From: Fidelibacterota bacterium
Lineage (GTDB): Bacteria; Fidelibacterota; Marinisomatia; SCGC-AAA003-L08; D37C17
Direction of reading: 5' to 3'
DNA: 53,226 nucleotides
Assembly (NCBI GenBank): GCA_030748955.1
Contig: JASMKZ010000005.1
Span: 1-53,226, forward strand
Part shown: positions 8,079 through 16,416 of the stretch, in pieces
Position numbering within the stretch: position 1 is the stretch's first letter
How the letters are laid out: the number at the start of each line of letters is the position of its first letter
Program-made: the position numbers and the translations under genes
Notes under the pieces: model-generated
Databases searched by the model: none
What the model was told of the DNA's origin: nothing
What the model saw: only the letters and a program-made list of their open reading frames with translations

Positions 8079-8436
8079 CTTTATGCAGTTTTTGCAATAG
8101 ACTATCTATATGCTGAGCGTGCTCAATAGAATCATCATAATGAAAACGTAATTGAGGAATAAATTTTAACTTCAACTTATTTCCCATATGATAGCGAATT
8201 TGATTTTGCTTAGAAATAAAAATATCTATCACCTCATCTACTGGCAGTTTATTTTCAAGAAAACTTAAATAGATATTCGCTATTTTTAGATCTTCAGTAA
8301 CTTTCACTTTAGTAACTGTTAAAAGCCCAGCTTCCGGAATAAATATTTCAGATATAAAACAGTTAGCAAGGATTTGTCTAATTTCATCTCCAACTCTTTC
8401 ATTCCTATCATAAGGTTTGCGTGAAGATGTATTTAT
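8071..8436 (-). CDS. rbfA: Ribosome-binding factor A with apparent AUA start
   Basis: RbfA is a KH-fold factor for late 16S rRNA maturation. The conserved N-terminal helix is present (RVGDEIRQIL at residues 14-23 of this reading) and is followed by ITEAGLLTVTKV-like strands and the C-terminal FHYDDSIEHA(Q)HIDSLL block. In this frame there is no ATG, GTG or TTG between an upstream TAA and a GTG at codon 44, and starting at that GTG would delete the conserved helix. The plausible start is ATA at 8436-8434, preceded by GGAG with 6-nt spacing and overlapping the infB TAA stop as ATAA. That gives 121 residues, the normal family length. Either a true AUA start or a base error (ATGA would be the usual overlap) explains this. 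Confidence 0.88.
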   Translation of the reverse strand: MNTSSRKPYDRNERVGDEIRQILANCFISEIFIPEAGLLTVTKVKVTEDLKIANIYLSFLENKLPVDEVIDIFISKQNQIRYHMGNKLKLKFIPQLRFHYDDSIEHAQHIDSLLQKLHKDD

Positions 8437-10943
8437 GCCAAGCTCCGTTTTACTTCTTTAATTTCATATACTTCTATAACATCACCTTCATTAAAGTCTT
8501 TAAATCCGTCAACACCAATACCGCATTCATAACCCTCAGTTACATCTGCAACATCATCTTTAAATCTTTTCAAAGAAGTCAGTTTTCCTGTATGAAGCGT
8601 TTCACCATCTCGTTTTACTCGAAGGAGAGCATTTCTAACAACCCTACCTTCTTTAATATAACAACCAGCTATTATTCCTAGTTTGGGTATTTTAAATTTT
8701 TCACGCACATCTGCATATCCTAAAGCCTTTTCTACTTCTTCAGGTTCCAATAATCCTTCTAAGGCAAGCTTAACTTCCTGAATGGCCTCATAAATAATAG
8801 AATAATTACGGATATCAACGCCGATTGATTTTGCCATCGCCTTTGCTTCAGGAGAAGATTTAACATTAAATGCAATTATAATTGCGCTAGATGCAGCGGC
8901 TAGTGATACATCGCTTTCAGTGATCATGCCTACAGATCTATGTATTATTTTAACTGAAACCTCATCTGTTGAAAGTTCCATAAGTGAATCACTCACAGCT
9001 TCAATTGAGCCATCAACATCACCCTTAATTATTATATCTAATTCTTGCACTTCACCACTAGATATTTTTTTGCCAATTTGATCAAGAGTAATTTTTCTAA
9101 ATCGACGATGTTCAGCCTCCCTACTTAACTGTGCACGTTCAGTTGCAATCTTCTTAGCTTCTCTCTCATCTTTAAATACAGTAAATGCATCACCAGCTTT
9201 TGGCACATCATCAAAACCAAGTATTTGCACAGGATCAGATGGAAAGGCTTTTATTAGTTTTTGACTGCGCTCATTCATCATAGCTCGTACTTTTCCAAAC
9301 TGGTTACCACAAACAAACGCTTCACCCTTGTTTAAAGTCCCTTTATTAATTACCACAGTAGCTACTGCACCAAGACCTTTATCTAAACGAGACTCAATTA
9401 CAATCCCCTTGGCTTCAGTTTTCTGATTTGCTTTTAATTCTAATACTTCTGCTTCCAGCAAAATCTTATCTAATAATTCATCAATACCTTGTCCCTTTTT
9501 AGCTGATATTTCCTGACACTGGTATTTACCACCCCATTCTTCAACTAAAATATTAAGCTCACCTAGTGATTTTCTAATTTTATCAGGATTTGCATTTGGC
9601 ACATCCACTTTATTTATAGCAATAATAATTGGTACTTCAGCAGCTTTTGCATGGTCAATTGCCTCTTTGGTTTGCGGCATAACATCATCATCCGCAGCAA
9701 TTATTACTATTACAATATCAGTGACCTGCGCTCCCCTTGCCCGCATAGCTGTAAATGCAGCATGACCAGGAGTGTCTAAAAAGGTGATTTTCTTACCACT
9801 GTCTAATTGCACCTCATAAGCACCTATATGCTGAGTAATTCCACCTGATTCACCGGCAACTACATTTTCATCTCTAATATGGTCTAATAACGAAGTCTTT
9901 CCGTGATCAACATGGCCCATTATAGTAACAACCGGAGCGCGTTCAACTGCATTTTTAATATCTTCTTCTGTAATAGCCTGGCTCGTTTTTTCTTCAGCAA
10001 ATTCAGTAACCGTTTCAACTTCAAATCCAAATTCATCTGCAATGAGTACAATATTATCCATATCCATTCGCTGATTTATCGTAACCATCATACCCAGTCC
10101 CATACAAGCCATAATTACTTCTTGCACAGTTACATCCATAGATTGTGCCAACTCATCCACCGTAGTAAATTCTGGCACTTTAATGGATTTTTTAATATCA
10201 GAAGACTCAACATCAACATTTTTATCTTTTTTCTTACTTTTCTTCTTTGCACCACTCTTTCCGAATTGAGGTAAAGGCTGTTTTATTTGCGGCTTACTGG
10301 ACTCACCCTTTCCTTTTGGAGTACGTTTTTTGGTTTGGTTTATTTTATCAGCGATATCCTGAATGCTAATCTTTTTTAGCTTTCGGGGGGCGGCAGGAAC
10401 AACAGCAGGTGTTTCCAATTGCGTCAACTTAACTGTCTCGCCTTTAATTTTTCGGGGTTTAACAGAATCTAATTTAGCTTTTGGAGCAGCAACACCATTA
10501 GCTTCAAGATCAGTTTTTTTAGTCTCTTTTTTTGCTTCCGCTACATCTTTATTAGTATCTGCTTTTTTCTTTTCTTTAGTTAGCTTATCCGAAGCATCTT
10601 TCAGCTTTTCTGATAACGCCAATTTTTCTTCTTTAAGAGATGTTTTTAATTTTCTTACAGCAGGTTTTTCAGATGTAATTGAAGCTTGAGGATCTTCAAC
10701 TTCCTTTTTATGAATTTTCGAAACTACTATCTTTCTCGCCTGTTCCTTTCTATGACGTTCAATTTGCAATTTGTCTTTAGAGAATTCTAATAATATCTCA
10801 TCATATGCTTCTGGAGTAACAGGAGCCATATGACTCTCTACTACAGTACCATTATTTTTTAGAAACTGAATTATCTCCATATGGGAAATATTCAGCTCTT
10901 TGGCAATTTGAAAAATACGTTTTTTCTTGGCAACTTCAGGCAT
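8433..10943 (-). CDS. infB: Translation initiation factor IF-2
   Basis: This 836-residue GTPase delivers initiator tRNA to the 30S subunit. An N-terminal IF2_N helical subdomain (about residues 1-55) is followed by a long lysine/alanine-rich linker (about 60-250) and a second IF2_N module (about 257-310). The GTPase domain has GHVDHGKT at 343-350, the DTPGHAAF motif and NKVD. The IF-2 C-terminal domains 2, 3 and 4 follow, ending in EVYEIKEVKRSLA. The ATG at 10943 is 2 nt after the nusA stop. The stop overlaps the atypical rbfA start. Confidence 0.98.
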   Translation of the reverse strand: MPEVAKKKRIFQIAKELNISHMEIIQFLKNNGTVVESHMAPVTPEAYDEILLEFSKDKLQIERHRKEQARKIVVSKIHKKEVEDPQASITSEKPAVRKLKTSLKEEKLALSEKLKDASDKLTKEKKKADTNKDVAEAKKETKKTDLEANGVAAPKAKLDSVKPRKIKGETVKLTQLETPAVVPAAPRKLKKISIQDIADKINQTKKRTPKGKGESSKPQIKQPLPQFGKSGAKKKSKKKDKNVDVESSDIKKSIKVPEFTTVDELAQSMDVTVQEVIMACMGLGMMVTINQRMDMDNIVLIADEFGFEVETVTEFAEEKTSQAITEEDIKNAVERAPVVTIMGHVDHGKTSLLDHIRDENVVAGESGGITQHIGAYEVQLDSGKKITFLDTPGHAAFTAMRARGAQVTDIVIVIIAADDDVMPQTKEAIDHAKAAEVPIIIAINKVDVPNANPDKIRKSLGELNILVEEWGGKYQCQEISAKKGQGIDELLDKILLEAEVLELKANQKTEAKGIVIESRLDKGLGAVATVVINKGTLNKGEAFVCGNQFGKVRAMMNERSQKLIKAFPSDPVQILGFDDVPKAGDAFTVFKDEREAKKIATERAQLSREAEHRRFRKITLDQIGKKISSGEVQELDIIIKGDVDGSIEAVSDSLMELSTDEVSVKIIHRSVGMITESDVSLAAASSAIIIAFNVKSSPEAKAMAKSIGVDIRNYSIIYEAIQEVKLALEGLLEPEEVEKALGYADVREKFKIPKLGIIAGCYIKEGRVVRNALLRVKRDGETLHTGKLTSLKRFKDDVADVTEGYECGIGVDGFKDFNEGDVIEVYEIKEVKRSLA

Positions 10944-10945
10944 AA

Positions 10946-12274
10946 TTAACCGTTATCAACCTCCTCAAAAATGGGCTCTTCATTTTCACTTGCTTCTAAT
11001 TCACTATTATCTTCTTTTGCACTATTTGCCTCTTTACTCTCTACGGCCTCCATAATAATGCCTGTAATTTTATCAACTGTTTTTTCACCAAATCCCTTAA
11101 GGGTTAAAATATCTGTCCTTTCAGTACTCAGGAATTCTTCACTGGTATGGATCTCACTCTTGGCCAACACTTCAATATATTTTTTGTTAATACCTTCAAT
11201 CTCATCTAGATATAAACTTTCATCCTGCACACCTTCATACTCAGTCTTTTTAACAGCATCTATTGTATAACCTGTTACACTGGAAGCCAATCTAATATTT
11301 TGGCCATTTCTGCCGATGGCTATAGGCAATTCCTCATCTTCAAATACAGCCACCACATACGGCTTTTCCTCATCAATATAAAGATTTATTGGCTTTGCAG
11401 GAGCTAATGCCCGAGAAATAAGTATCTCCGGTTTATCGCTCCAATTTATAATATCAATTTTTTCACCATTTAATTCACGGACTATATTTTGAATTCTGCT
11501 TCCTCGCATGCCTACACATGCGCCAACCGCATCTACTCGGCGATCAGAAGAATACACAACAATTTTACTTCTGTCGCCAGGGGTTCTTTTAACCGCCTTC
11601 ACTTCAATAATTTCATCTTCAATTTCAGGAATTTCCTTTTCAAATAATCGTTTTAAGAAAAAATCATCAGCACGCGAAATTATAATTTCGGGTCCCCTGC
11701 TGGATATTTCAACATTGGTAATAACACCTCTTATAGTTTCCCCTCTACGAAATCGGTCATTAGGCAATTGCTCAATTTTAGGCATAATAAATTCTGCACC
11801 ATTTGCCGAATGGATAAATATTTGGTCACGCTGGATTTGATGCACATTACCAACCACAATTTCACCTATTTTACTTGAAAATTCATCAAACACAGTCTGT
11901 CTTTCAATGTCTCTAATTTTTTGCACCATATGTTGCTTAGCAGTATTAATTAAGCGTCTGCCAAAACCATCAGGGCTCAAAATATTTACATACGCATCTC
12001 CGATTTCCAGATCGTCATATTCTTTAACTGCTTCATCAACATGAATTTCAACAACTGGGTCCGTCACTTTATCAACCACGGTCATTTCCTGATATATTTC
12101 TATCTCGCCTTTTTCCATGTTTACAATTACACTGAAATTTTCTCGCTCTTCTCCATATTTTTTATGGATAAGTGCCATAAAAATATCTTCAATAATCGTA
12201 CTTAAATTAGTACGATCAATATTTTTTTCCTTCGCCAGCATGGTAAAGGCTTCAATAATATCTTTGTTAATCAA
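10946..12274 (-). CDS. nusA: Transcription termination/antitermination factor NusA
   Basis: This 442-residue RNA polymerase-binding factor governs pausing, termination and antitermination. Domains in order are the N-terminal RNAP-binding region (1-125), S1 (about 130-200), two KH domains (about 205-345) with CVGMRGSRI and AIGRNGQNIRLA as RNA-binding loops, and a helix-hairpin-helix-like C-terminal segment (LTLKGFGEKTVDKI). The tail is strongly acidic. It starts with TTG at 12274, supported by GAGG about 7 nt upstream and by the conserved N-terminus. It opens the translation cluster here; rimP, which commonly precedes nusA, is absent. Confidence 0.97.
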   Translation of the reverse strand: MINKDIIEAFTMLAKEKNIDRTNLSTIIEDIFMALIHKKYGEERENFSVIVNMEKGEIEIYQEMTVVDKVTDPVVEIHVDEAVKEYDDLEIGDAYVNILSPDGFGRRLINTAKQHMVQKIRDIERQTVFDEFSSKIGEIVVGNVHQIQRDQIFIHSANGAEFIMPKIEQLPNDRFRRGETIRGVITNVEISSRGPEIIISRADDFFLKRLFEKEIPEIEDEIIEVKAVKRTPGDRSKIVVYSSDRRVDAVGACVGMRGSRIQNIVRELNGEKIDIINWSDKPEILISRALAPAKPINLYIDEEKPYVVAVFEDEELPIAIGRNGQNIRLASSVTGYTIDAVKKTEYEGVQDESLYLDEIEGINKKYIEVLAKSEIHTSEEFLSTERTDILTLKGFGEKTVDKITGIIMEAVESKEANSAKEDNSELEASENEEPIFEEVDNG

Positions 12275-12312
12275 TTTTTACCTCTATCTTAAAATTAGCT
12301 TTGATATGTCTA

Positions 12313-12345
12313 TAAAATAAGAAAGTGGGTGCAATGCCCACTTTC
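12313..12345 (-). terminator. Terminator after the YfgM-like TPR gene
   Basis: A 9-bp G/C-containing perfect stem (GAAAGTGGG at 12321-12329 with its complement at 12337-12345) with a 7-nt loop is followed on the minus strand by TTATTTTAT. It sits between the TPR gene and nusA and should separate the two transcripts. Confidence 0.75.
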
Positions 12346-12388
12346 CGCTACTCAAAATTTATAGATATATTCCTGTTTTTTACAAGGA

Positions 12389-13054
12389 TTATATCCTCAT
12401 TTTTTGCTTTGCATATGCTAAGAGTTCTTCAGCGATATTTTTTTCATTAAACCCAACATCACTGTTATCAATTATTTTCTGTAAAGTCTGAACCGCATTT
12501 TCATAATTATTCTGCGCTAAAAAGGTAGATGCAATATTTAGCTGATAACCAACTTGTGACTGGTTTGCAGATGCAATGTTCTGCGCTTTCTGAAAATATT
12601 TCATTGCAGATGCAAAATCGGCATCATTACAAGCAACATCTCCCTCTAGCTTATATAGTGCCGCCAACACACGATTATCATCAACGGCAGCATCATTTTC
12701 GCTTAACAATCTTTTAATTTCGTCTATATCATTGTCTGATATGGCAGCATTTAATAAATACACTAAAGACTGTACTGCACCAGGCGTATTAGGGTAATCT
12801 GCCAGCACCCTTTCAAATTTTACATTAGCTTCATCCAGATTGCCGTTGATAAAGGTATTTTGAGCCCGTCCTGCCAGATGTGAAGCGTTTTCCATTTTAA
12901 TGTTTCCTGTGTGGCTATAATAGCTTAATCCTCCAACAGCAATAACGATAGCTGCAAATACCTGAAGTACTGTAGCGCTATTTTCTGAAATATATTGTAC
13001 CCCTCTTACTATGTTCTCACGAACTGGATCATGTCTTAATTCTTCTTTTTTCAT
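12389..13054 (-). CDS. Single-span membrane protein with TPR-like periplasmic domain (YfgM-like)
   Basis: The 221-residue protein has a basic, hydrophilic N-terminus, one membrane span at about residues 28-45 (ATVLQVFAAIVIAVGGLSYY), and then helical TPR-like repeats to the end. Motifs include NLDEANVKFERVLADYPNTPGA, DFASAMKYFQKA and NYENAVQTLQKI. This layout matches the YfgM/TPR_21 family, in which the domain lies outside the cytoplasm and, in E. coli, associates with the Sec translocon and chaperones. The role here is inference from that layout. The start is ATG at 13054 with AAAGGAAA upstream. It is flanked by tRNA-Arg and a terminator, so it is probably expressed alone. Confidence 0.75.
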   Translation of the reverse strand: MKKEELRHDPVRENIVRGVQYISENSATVLQVFAAIVIAVGGLSYYSHTGNIKMENASHLAGRAQNTFINGNLDEANVKFERVLADYPNTPGAVQSLVYLLNAAISDNDIDEIKRLLSENDAAVDDNRVLAALYKLEGDVACNDADFASAMKYFQKAQNIASANQSQVGYQLNIASTFLAQNNYENAVQTLQKIIDNSDVGFNEKNIAEELLAYAKQKMRI

Positions 13055-13164
13055 TATTTTCCTTTTCTCATGTATCTAAAATTAGGATTATATATATTTA
13101 TTAAGCAAACAATGACTATATGATCTCCCTGCATTCTACTACTCATTATTTATTCTACTTCTTG

Positions 13165-13238
13165 TACCCTCGTCCCGAATCGAACGGGAAGCCTTTCGCT
13201 TAGGAGGCGAACGCTCTATCCTATTGAGCTACGAGGGC
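13165..13238 (-). tRNA. tRNA-Arg (anticodon CCU)
   Basis: A 74-nt cloverleaf reads on the minus strand. The acceptor stem GCCCTCG pairs with CGAGGGT (first pair G-U), the anticodon stem TTCGC/GCGAA encloses CTCCTAA with anticodon CCT, and the T arm holds CCGTTCGATTCGG. The discriminator is A; CCA is not encoded. It lies 47 nt after the MATE gene stop and may be co-transcribed with it. Confidence 0.93.
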
Positions 13239-13285
13239 AACGCATTCAAGTGGAAAAATTAGGGAGAATTTAATAAATTTTTATA

Positions 13286-14689
13286 TCATACTTCAATTTC
13301 CTTCCAAGAGCCAGTACTTACCTTTAATGCCATTATTATGGCAAAAGGCACTATCCATGCGGCAAAACCCAGCCAGGCGCCAACAACTCCCATTTTAAGG
13401 TAAGTACTTAAATAATATGCTAAGGGCAAAAACATGAGCCAGCATATAGACATATTCACAGCTGCTGGGAAGCGCGTATTTCCTGCACCTGTTAATACAA
13501 AAAACAGGGTTAACCCTATGGCATCAAAATACTGCAATACGCCAACAATCTGCAGACAGGGGATACCCAGACGAATAATATCAGGATCATTTGAGAAAAT
13601 AGGAATGACCAAATGAGGCCCGAAAATAAATAAAACACCCATACTCCCCATAATAATAAGAGACCACTTAAGGGCAGCCCAAACAGACAGCTCGGCATTA
13701 TCGGGATCTTCTTCACCCAGGTATTTACCAACTAAAGTGGCAGCAGCCATTCCAACGCCTACTGCAGGCATAAAGGAAGCATGGGCAATATTTAGTATAA
13801 CCTCTGAAGTAGCAAGCTCAACAGTACCGATAGTACCAATAATTTTATAAAATATGGCAAACCCCATCATAGAAATTACTTCCTGTGCACCAATTGGGAA
13901 TCCCAATTTAATTTGCTGGATCAGGTTTGTTGCAGAATGCTGAAAGCGAAAGGGTTCATACCTTTTTATTTTTTCATTTACAATATGCAGACTGTATTGG
14001 ACAACTGCCCAACCGGAGGCAATTACGGTGGCCAAAGCCGCCCCCTTTACTGCCATTGCAGGAAAATCATACCATTGCCAGAAGATAGCAAGGTGAGGGA
14101 ATCCAAGTTTTTCAAAAAAGATTTTTATCCCTTCACTGCCATAAATAAGACCTGCATTTAAATACACGTTGATTATATTAGAAACTATGGTGACTTTCAT
14201 ATGAATTTTTGTCTCTTCAACTCCAGTATAAAAGCCCTGGAAAGCAAATGCTGCCAGCACAAAGAATACTCCATAAAAACCTATATGGATATAGTTTGCA
14301 CATTGGGAGATAACCAAAAGGTCATCTAAAAATAATTCGGCAATTTCATGAGCATAATATGTACCAAATAATGTGGCGGGAATAGCAATAATAAGGACCA
14401 GTATGATGCCATTATGGAGGGCATGTCCGCATTCATGAAATATTTTTTGTCCAAGCCTACGGGAGGTTACCGTTTGCACTGCAGTACGCACCCCAATACC
14501 CATACTCATCACTACCCAGAGCAGTAGAGATCCCATTCCTGTTGCTGCTAAGGCAACAGCACCTAACCTGCTTACCATTGCCATATCAGTCAACCCCATT
14601 ACTACTCGGCTTAAATTGCTAAAAATAATGGGAATAGCAAGGGTAATTATCTCAGATGAGATTCTTTTATCGAATTTATTAAATTTCAT
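13286..14689 (-). CDS. MATE-family multidrug/metabolite efflux transporter
   Basis: This 467-residue polytopic membrane protein shows about twelve hydrophobic segments arranged as two related halves, starting with EIITLAIPIIFSNLSRVVMGLTDMAMVSRLG, the typical MATE entry motif. The second half begins near LGFPIGAQEVISMMGFAIFYKIIG. Family members export cationic compounds or metabolites in exchange for Na+ or H+; the substrate cannot be read here. The start is ATG at 14689, 29 nt after the AtuA-like C-terminal-domain gene, so it may be the last protein gene of the long operon running from trkA. Confidence 0.93.
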   Translation of the reverse strand: MKFNKFDKRISSEIITLAIPIIFSNLSRVVMGLTDMAMVSRLGAVALAATGMGSLLLWVVMSMGIGVRTAVQTVTSRRLGQKIFHECGHALHNGIILVLIIAIPATLFGTYYAHEIAELFLDDLLVISQCANYIHIGFYGVFFVLAAFAFQGFYTGVEETKIHMKVTIVSNIINVYLNAGLIYGSEGIKIFFEKLGFPHLAIFWQWYDFPAMAVKGAALATVIASGWAVVQYSLHIVNEKIKRYEPFRFQHSATNLIQQIKLGFPIGAQEVISMMGFAIFYKIIGTIGTVELATSEVILNIAHASFMPAVGVGMAAATLVGKYLGEEDPDNAELSVWAALKWSLIIMGSMGVLFIFGPHLVIPIFSNDPDIIRLGIPCLQIVGVLQYFDAIGLTLFFVLTGAGNTRFPAAVNMSICWLMFLPLAYYLSTYLKMGVVGAWLGFAAWIVPFAIIMALKVSTGSWKEIEV

Positions 14690-14718
14690 TATTTATGAAG
14701 AATGAATGCTAAGCGATT

Positions 14719-15063
14719 TTACTTGCTGCTGACAAATTGTGATAAATTGTCAGGCAGGTCCACTTCCATGAGTAAAAGAGCCTGCCCATGGGTTTTACCC
14801 TGGGCATCATTAATAAGAGATTCGCTTCCGCCGCCACCTAAGCTATCTCCTAATATAAAATTCAGTGCCAAAAGATTATCCATTTCATAGCGAAGAATTT
14901 CTCCTTTAGCTATGCTCTTAAAATGCTGTTTTACAACAGATGTGGAAATGTTTATTTTTGCCCATTCATATAATTCTTGAGATGTAAACATTAAACCTAC
15001 ATTTGAATGGGTGCCTTTATCTCCTGACCGTGCATGGGCAATTTGATGTAATGATATTTTCAT
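14719..15063 (-). CDS. AtuA-like C-terminal (ferredoxin-fold) domain protein
   Basis: This 114-residue protein corresponds to the small domain normally found at the C-terminus of AtuA-type (DUF1446) proteins. Recognisable pieces are HQIAHARSGDKGTHSNVGLM at residues 6-25, the central VKQHF helix, and the glycine-rich ILGDSLGGGGSESL followed by DAQGKTHGQALL. Here it is a separate gene placed 3 nt after the large AtuA-like gene, so the two products probably work as subunits of one protein. AtuA belongs to acyclic terpene/citronellol utilisation clusters, but its exact chemistry is not known to me. The start is ATG at 15063. Confidence 0.85.
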   Translation of the reverse strand: MKISLHQIAHARSGDKGTHSNVGLMFTSQELYEWAKINISTSVVKQHFKSIAKGEILRYEMDNLLALNFILGDSLGGGGSESLINDAQGKTHGQALLLMEVDLPDNLSQFVSSK

Positions 15064-15066
15064 ATA

Positions 15067-16416
15067 TTAAACCACATCCACTGAAGTGTGTACAAGTGTT
15101 TTGGGTATGAGAGCTGGCCAATAAGCTATAATCTCTTGAGCTTTAGGTCTTCCGCCTGAAAAACCAGTGATCCCCGGAGGTCCGCTGGTAATAACTGGTG
15201 CCAACTCTTTCCCAAATCGATTGACTTTATTTTTATCAGAATCTTTCACCCCCAAACGTAAAACTACTTCGTTAATTTGGGAAGGGATAGCATTAATTTC
15301 TCCATGACAAGAAGACAGCCCTAGATATTCTGTGGATGTATCTTCAAATGTAACACCGGCATTTTTTAGTCTTTTCCAAATTATCTTTGCAGTTAATTGT
15401 GCCTTTTCATAAGCATTTGGCCCAGATACAGTAAGCTGGCCTGAAGCCTTATACCCAGCGAAATATGAAATAGAGACTTTGTAGCTATCCGTTGGCGGAA
15501 GACCTGCCACATTTGAGATGGATACTTTATTACCTCCCAAATCATTAATGTTAAATGAAGTAAAATCAACACATACATCTGGTGAGATATAATGACTAGG
15601 GTCCCCCATTTCATATAACACCTGTTCCCCTATTGTTTCACGACTGATCAGTCCGCCAGAATTTTCATGTTTGGTGATACAGAATTTTCCACTGGGCTGC
15701 ATTTCAATAATAGGGTACCCTACATCTGCCAGTTTTGGTACATCTTGCCATCTAGAATAATTTCCTCCAGTGCATTGCGCCCCACATTCGGCAATATGCC
15801 CAGCTAAAGTTCCAGCTGCCAATAAATCATAATCTTGATCCTTCCAACCAAATTCATAGATACACGGCCCCAATGCCAGCCCTGGGTCTGAAACTCTGCC
15901 TGCCAGTACAATTTGCGCTCCTTTATCTAAAGCTTCTGATATGGTAGAACTGTTGATGTATACATTGGCAGAATAGACCTTATCTATTATAGAATCAAAA
16001 TCAGCTCCTGTATCCATATTTTCAAAGGAAACGCCTTTCTTTCTAAGTTCAGTCAGCGTTGGAAAAATATCATCGCCCTGAATCACTCCTATCTTGATTT
16101 CCTTTCCGGAATTTTTAGCCAGCTGAATCAGTTCCGATCTGCAGGATTGTGGGTTTACCCCCCCAGCGTTGGTAATAACCTTTACTCCTTTATCTGAAAT
16201 TTCAGGAAGAATTCTTTCAACCAAATCCAGAAAATCACGTGCATACCCAGTATTAGGATTTTTCAACTTCTGCCTCTGCATAATTGAAAGGGTTACTTCT
16301 GCTAAATAGTCTAATGTGAGATAATCTAATGGCCCATCTTTAGCCAGCCTTACTGGAGCATCTATAGAGTCACCCCAAAACCCTTGACCATTTCCTATTC
16401 GAATGATATTGCTCAT
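15067..16416 (-). CDS. AtuA-like (DUF1446) protein, large part
   Basis: The 449-residue protein has the family features RIGNGQGFWGDSIDAP at residues 5-20, the DYLTLDYLAEVTLSI helix, TNAGGVNPQSC, and VLAGRVSDPGLALGP. These mark the DUF1446/AtuA family found with acyl-CoA carboxylases in terpenoid and branched-chain acid degradation. It ends about where the small C-terminal domain begins in fused relatives, and that domain is encoded by the next gene. ATG at 16416 overlaps the carboxyltransferase stop by 4 nt (ATGA), so the genes are translationally coupled. Family membership is clear; the reaction is not established. Confidence 0.87.
   Translation of the reverse strand: MSNIIRIGNGQGFWGDSIDAPVRLAKDGPLDYLTLDYLAEVTLSIMQRQKLKNPNTGYARDFLDLVERILPEISDKGVKVITNAGGVNPQSCRSELIQLAKNSGKEIKIGVIQGDDIFPTLTELRKKGVSFENMDTGADFDSIIDKVYSANVYINSSTISEALDKGAQIVLAGRVSDPGLALGPCIYEFGWKDQDYDLLAAGTLAGHIAECGAQCTGGNYSRWQDVPKLADVGYPIIEMQPSGKFCITKHENSGGLISRETIGEQVLYEMGDPSHYISPDVCVDFTSFNINDLGGNKVSISNVAGLPPTDSYKVSISYFAGYKASGQLTVSGPNAYEKAQLTAKIIWKRLKNAGVTFEDTSTEYLGLSSCHGEINAIPSQINEVVLRLGVKDSDKNKVNRFGKELAPVITSGPPGITGFSGGRPKAQEIIAYWPALIPKTLVHTSVDVV

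Noticed and set aside
9903..10274. Plus-strand frame rich in Asn, His, Phe and Ser inside infB
   Set aside because: The composition is that of a reversed IF-2 linker and there is no domain or translation signal; it is a shadow of infB.
13239..13285. Possible promoter for tRNA-Arg overlapping the MATE stop codon
   Set aside because: TTGAAG and TTAAAT can be placed 17 nt apart, but such matches are frequent in this AT-rich DNA and the spacing to the tRNA is unremarkable.
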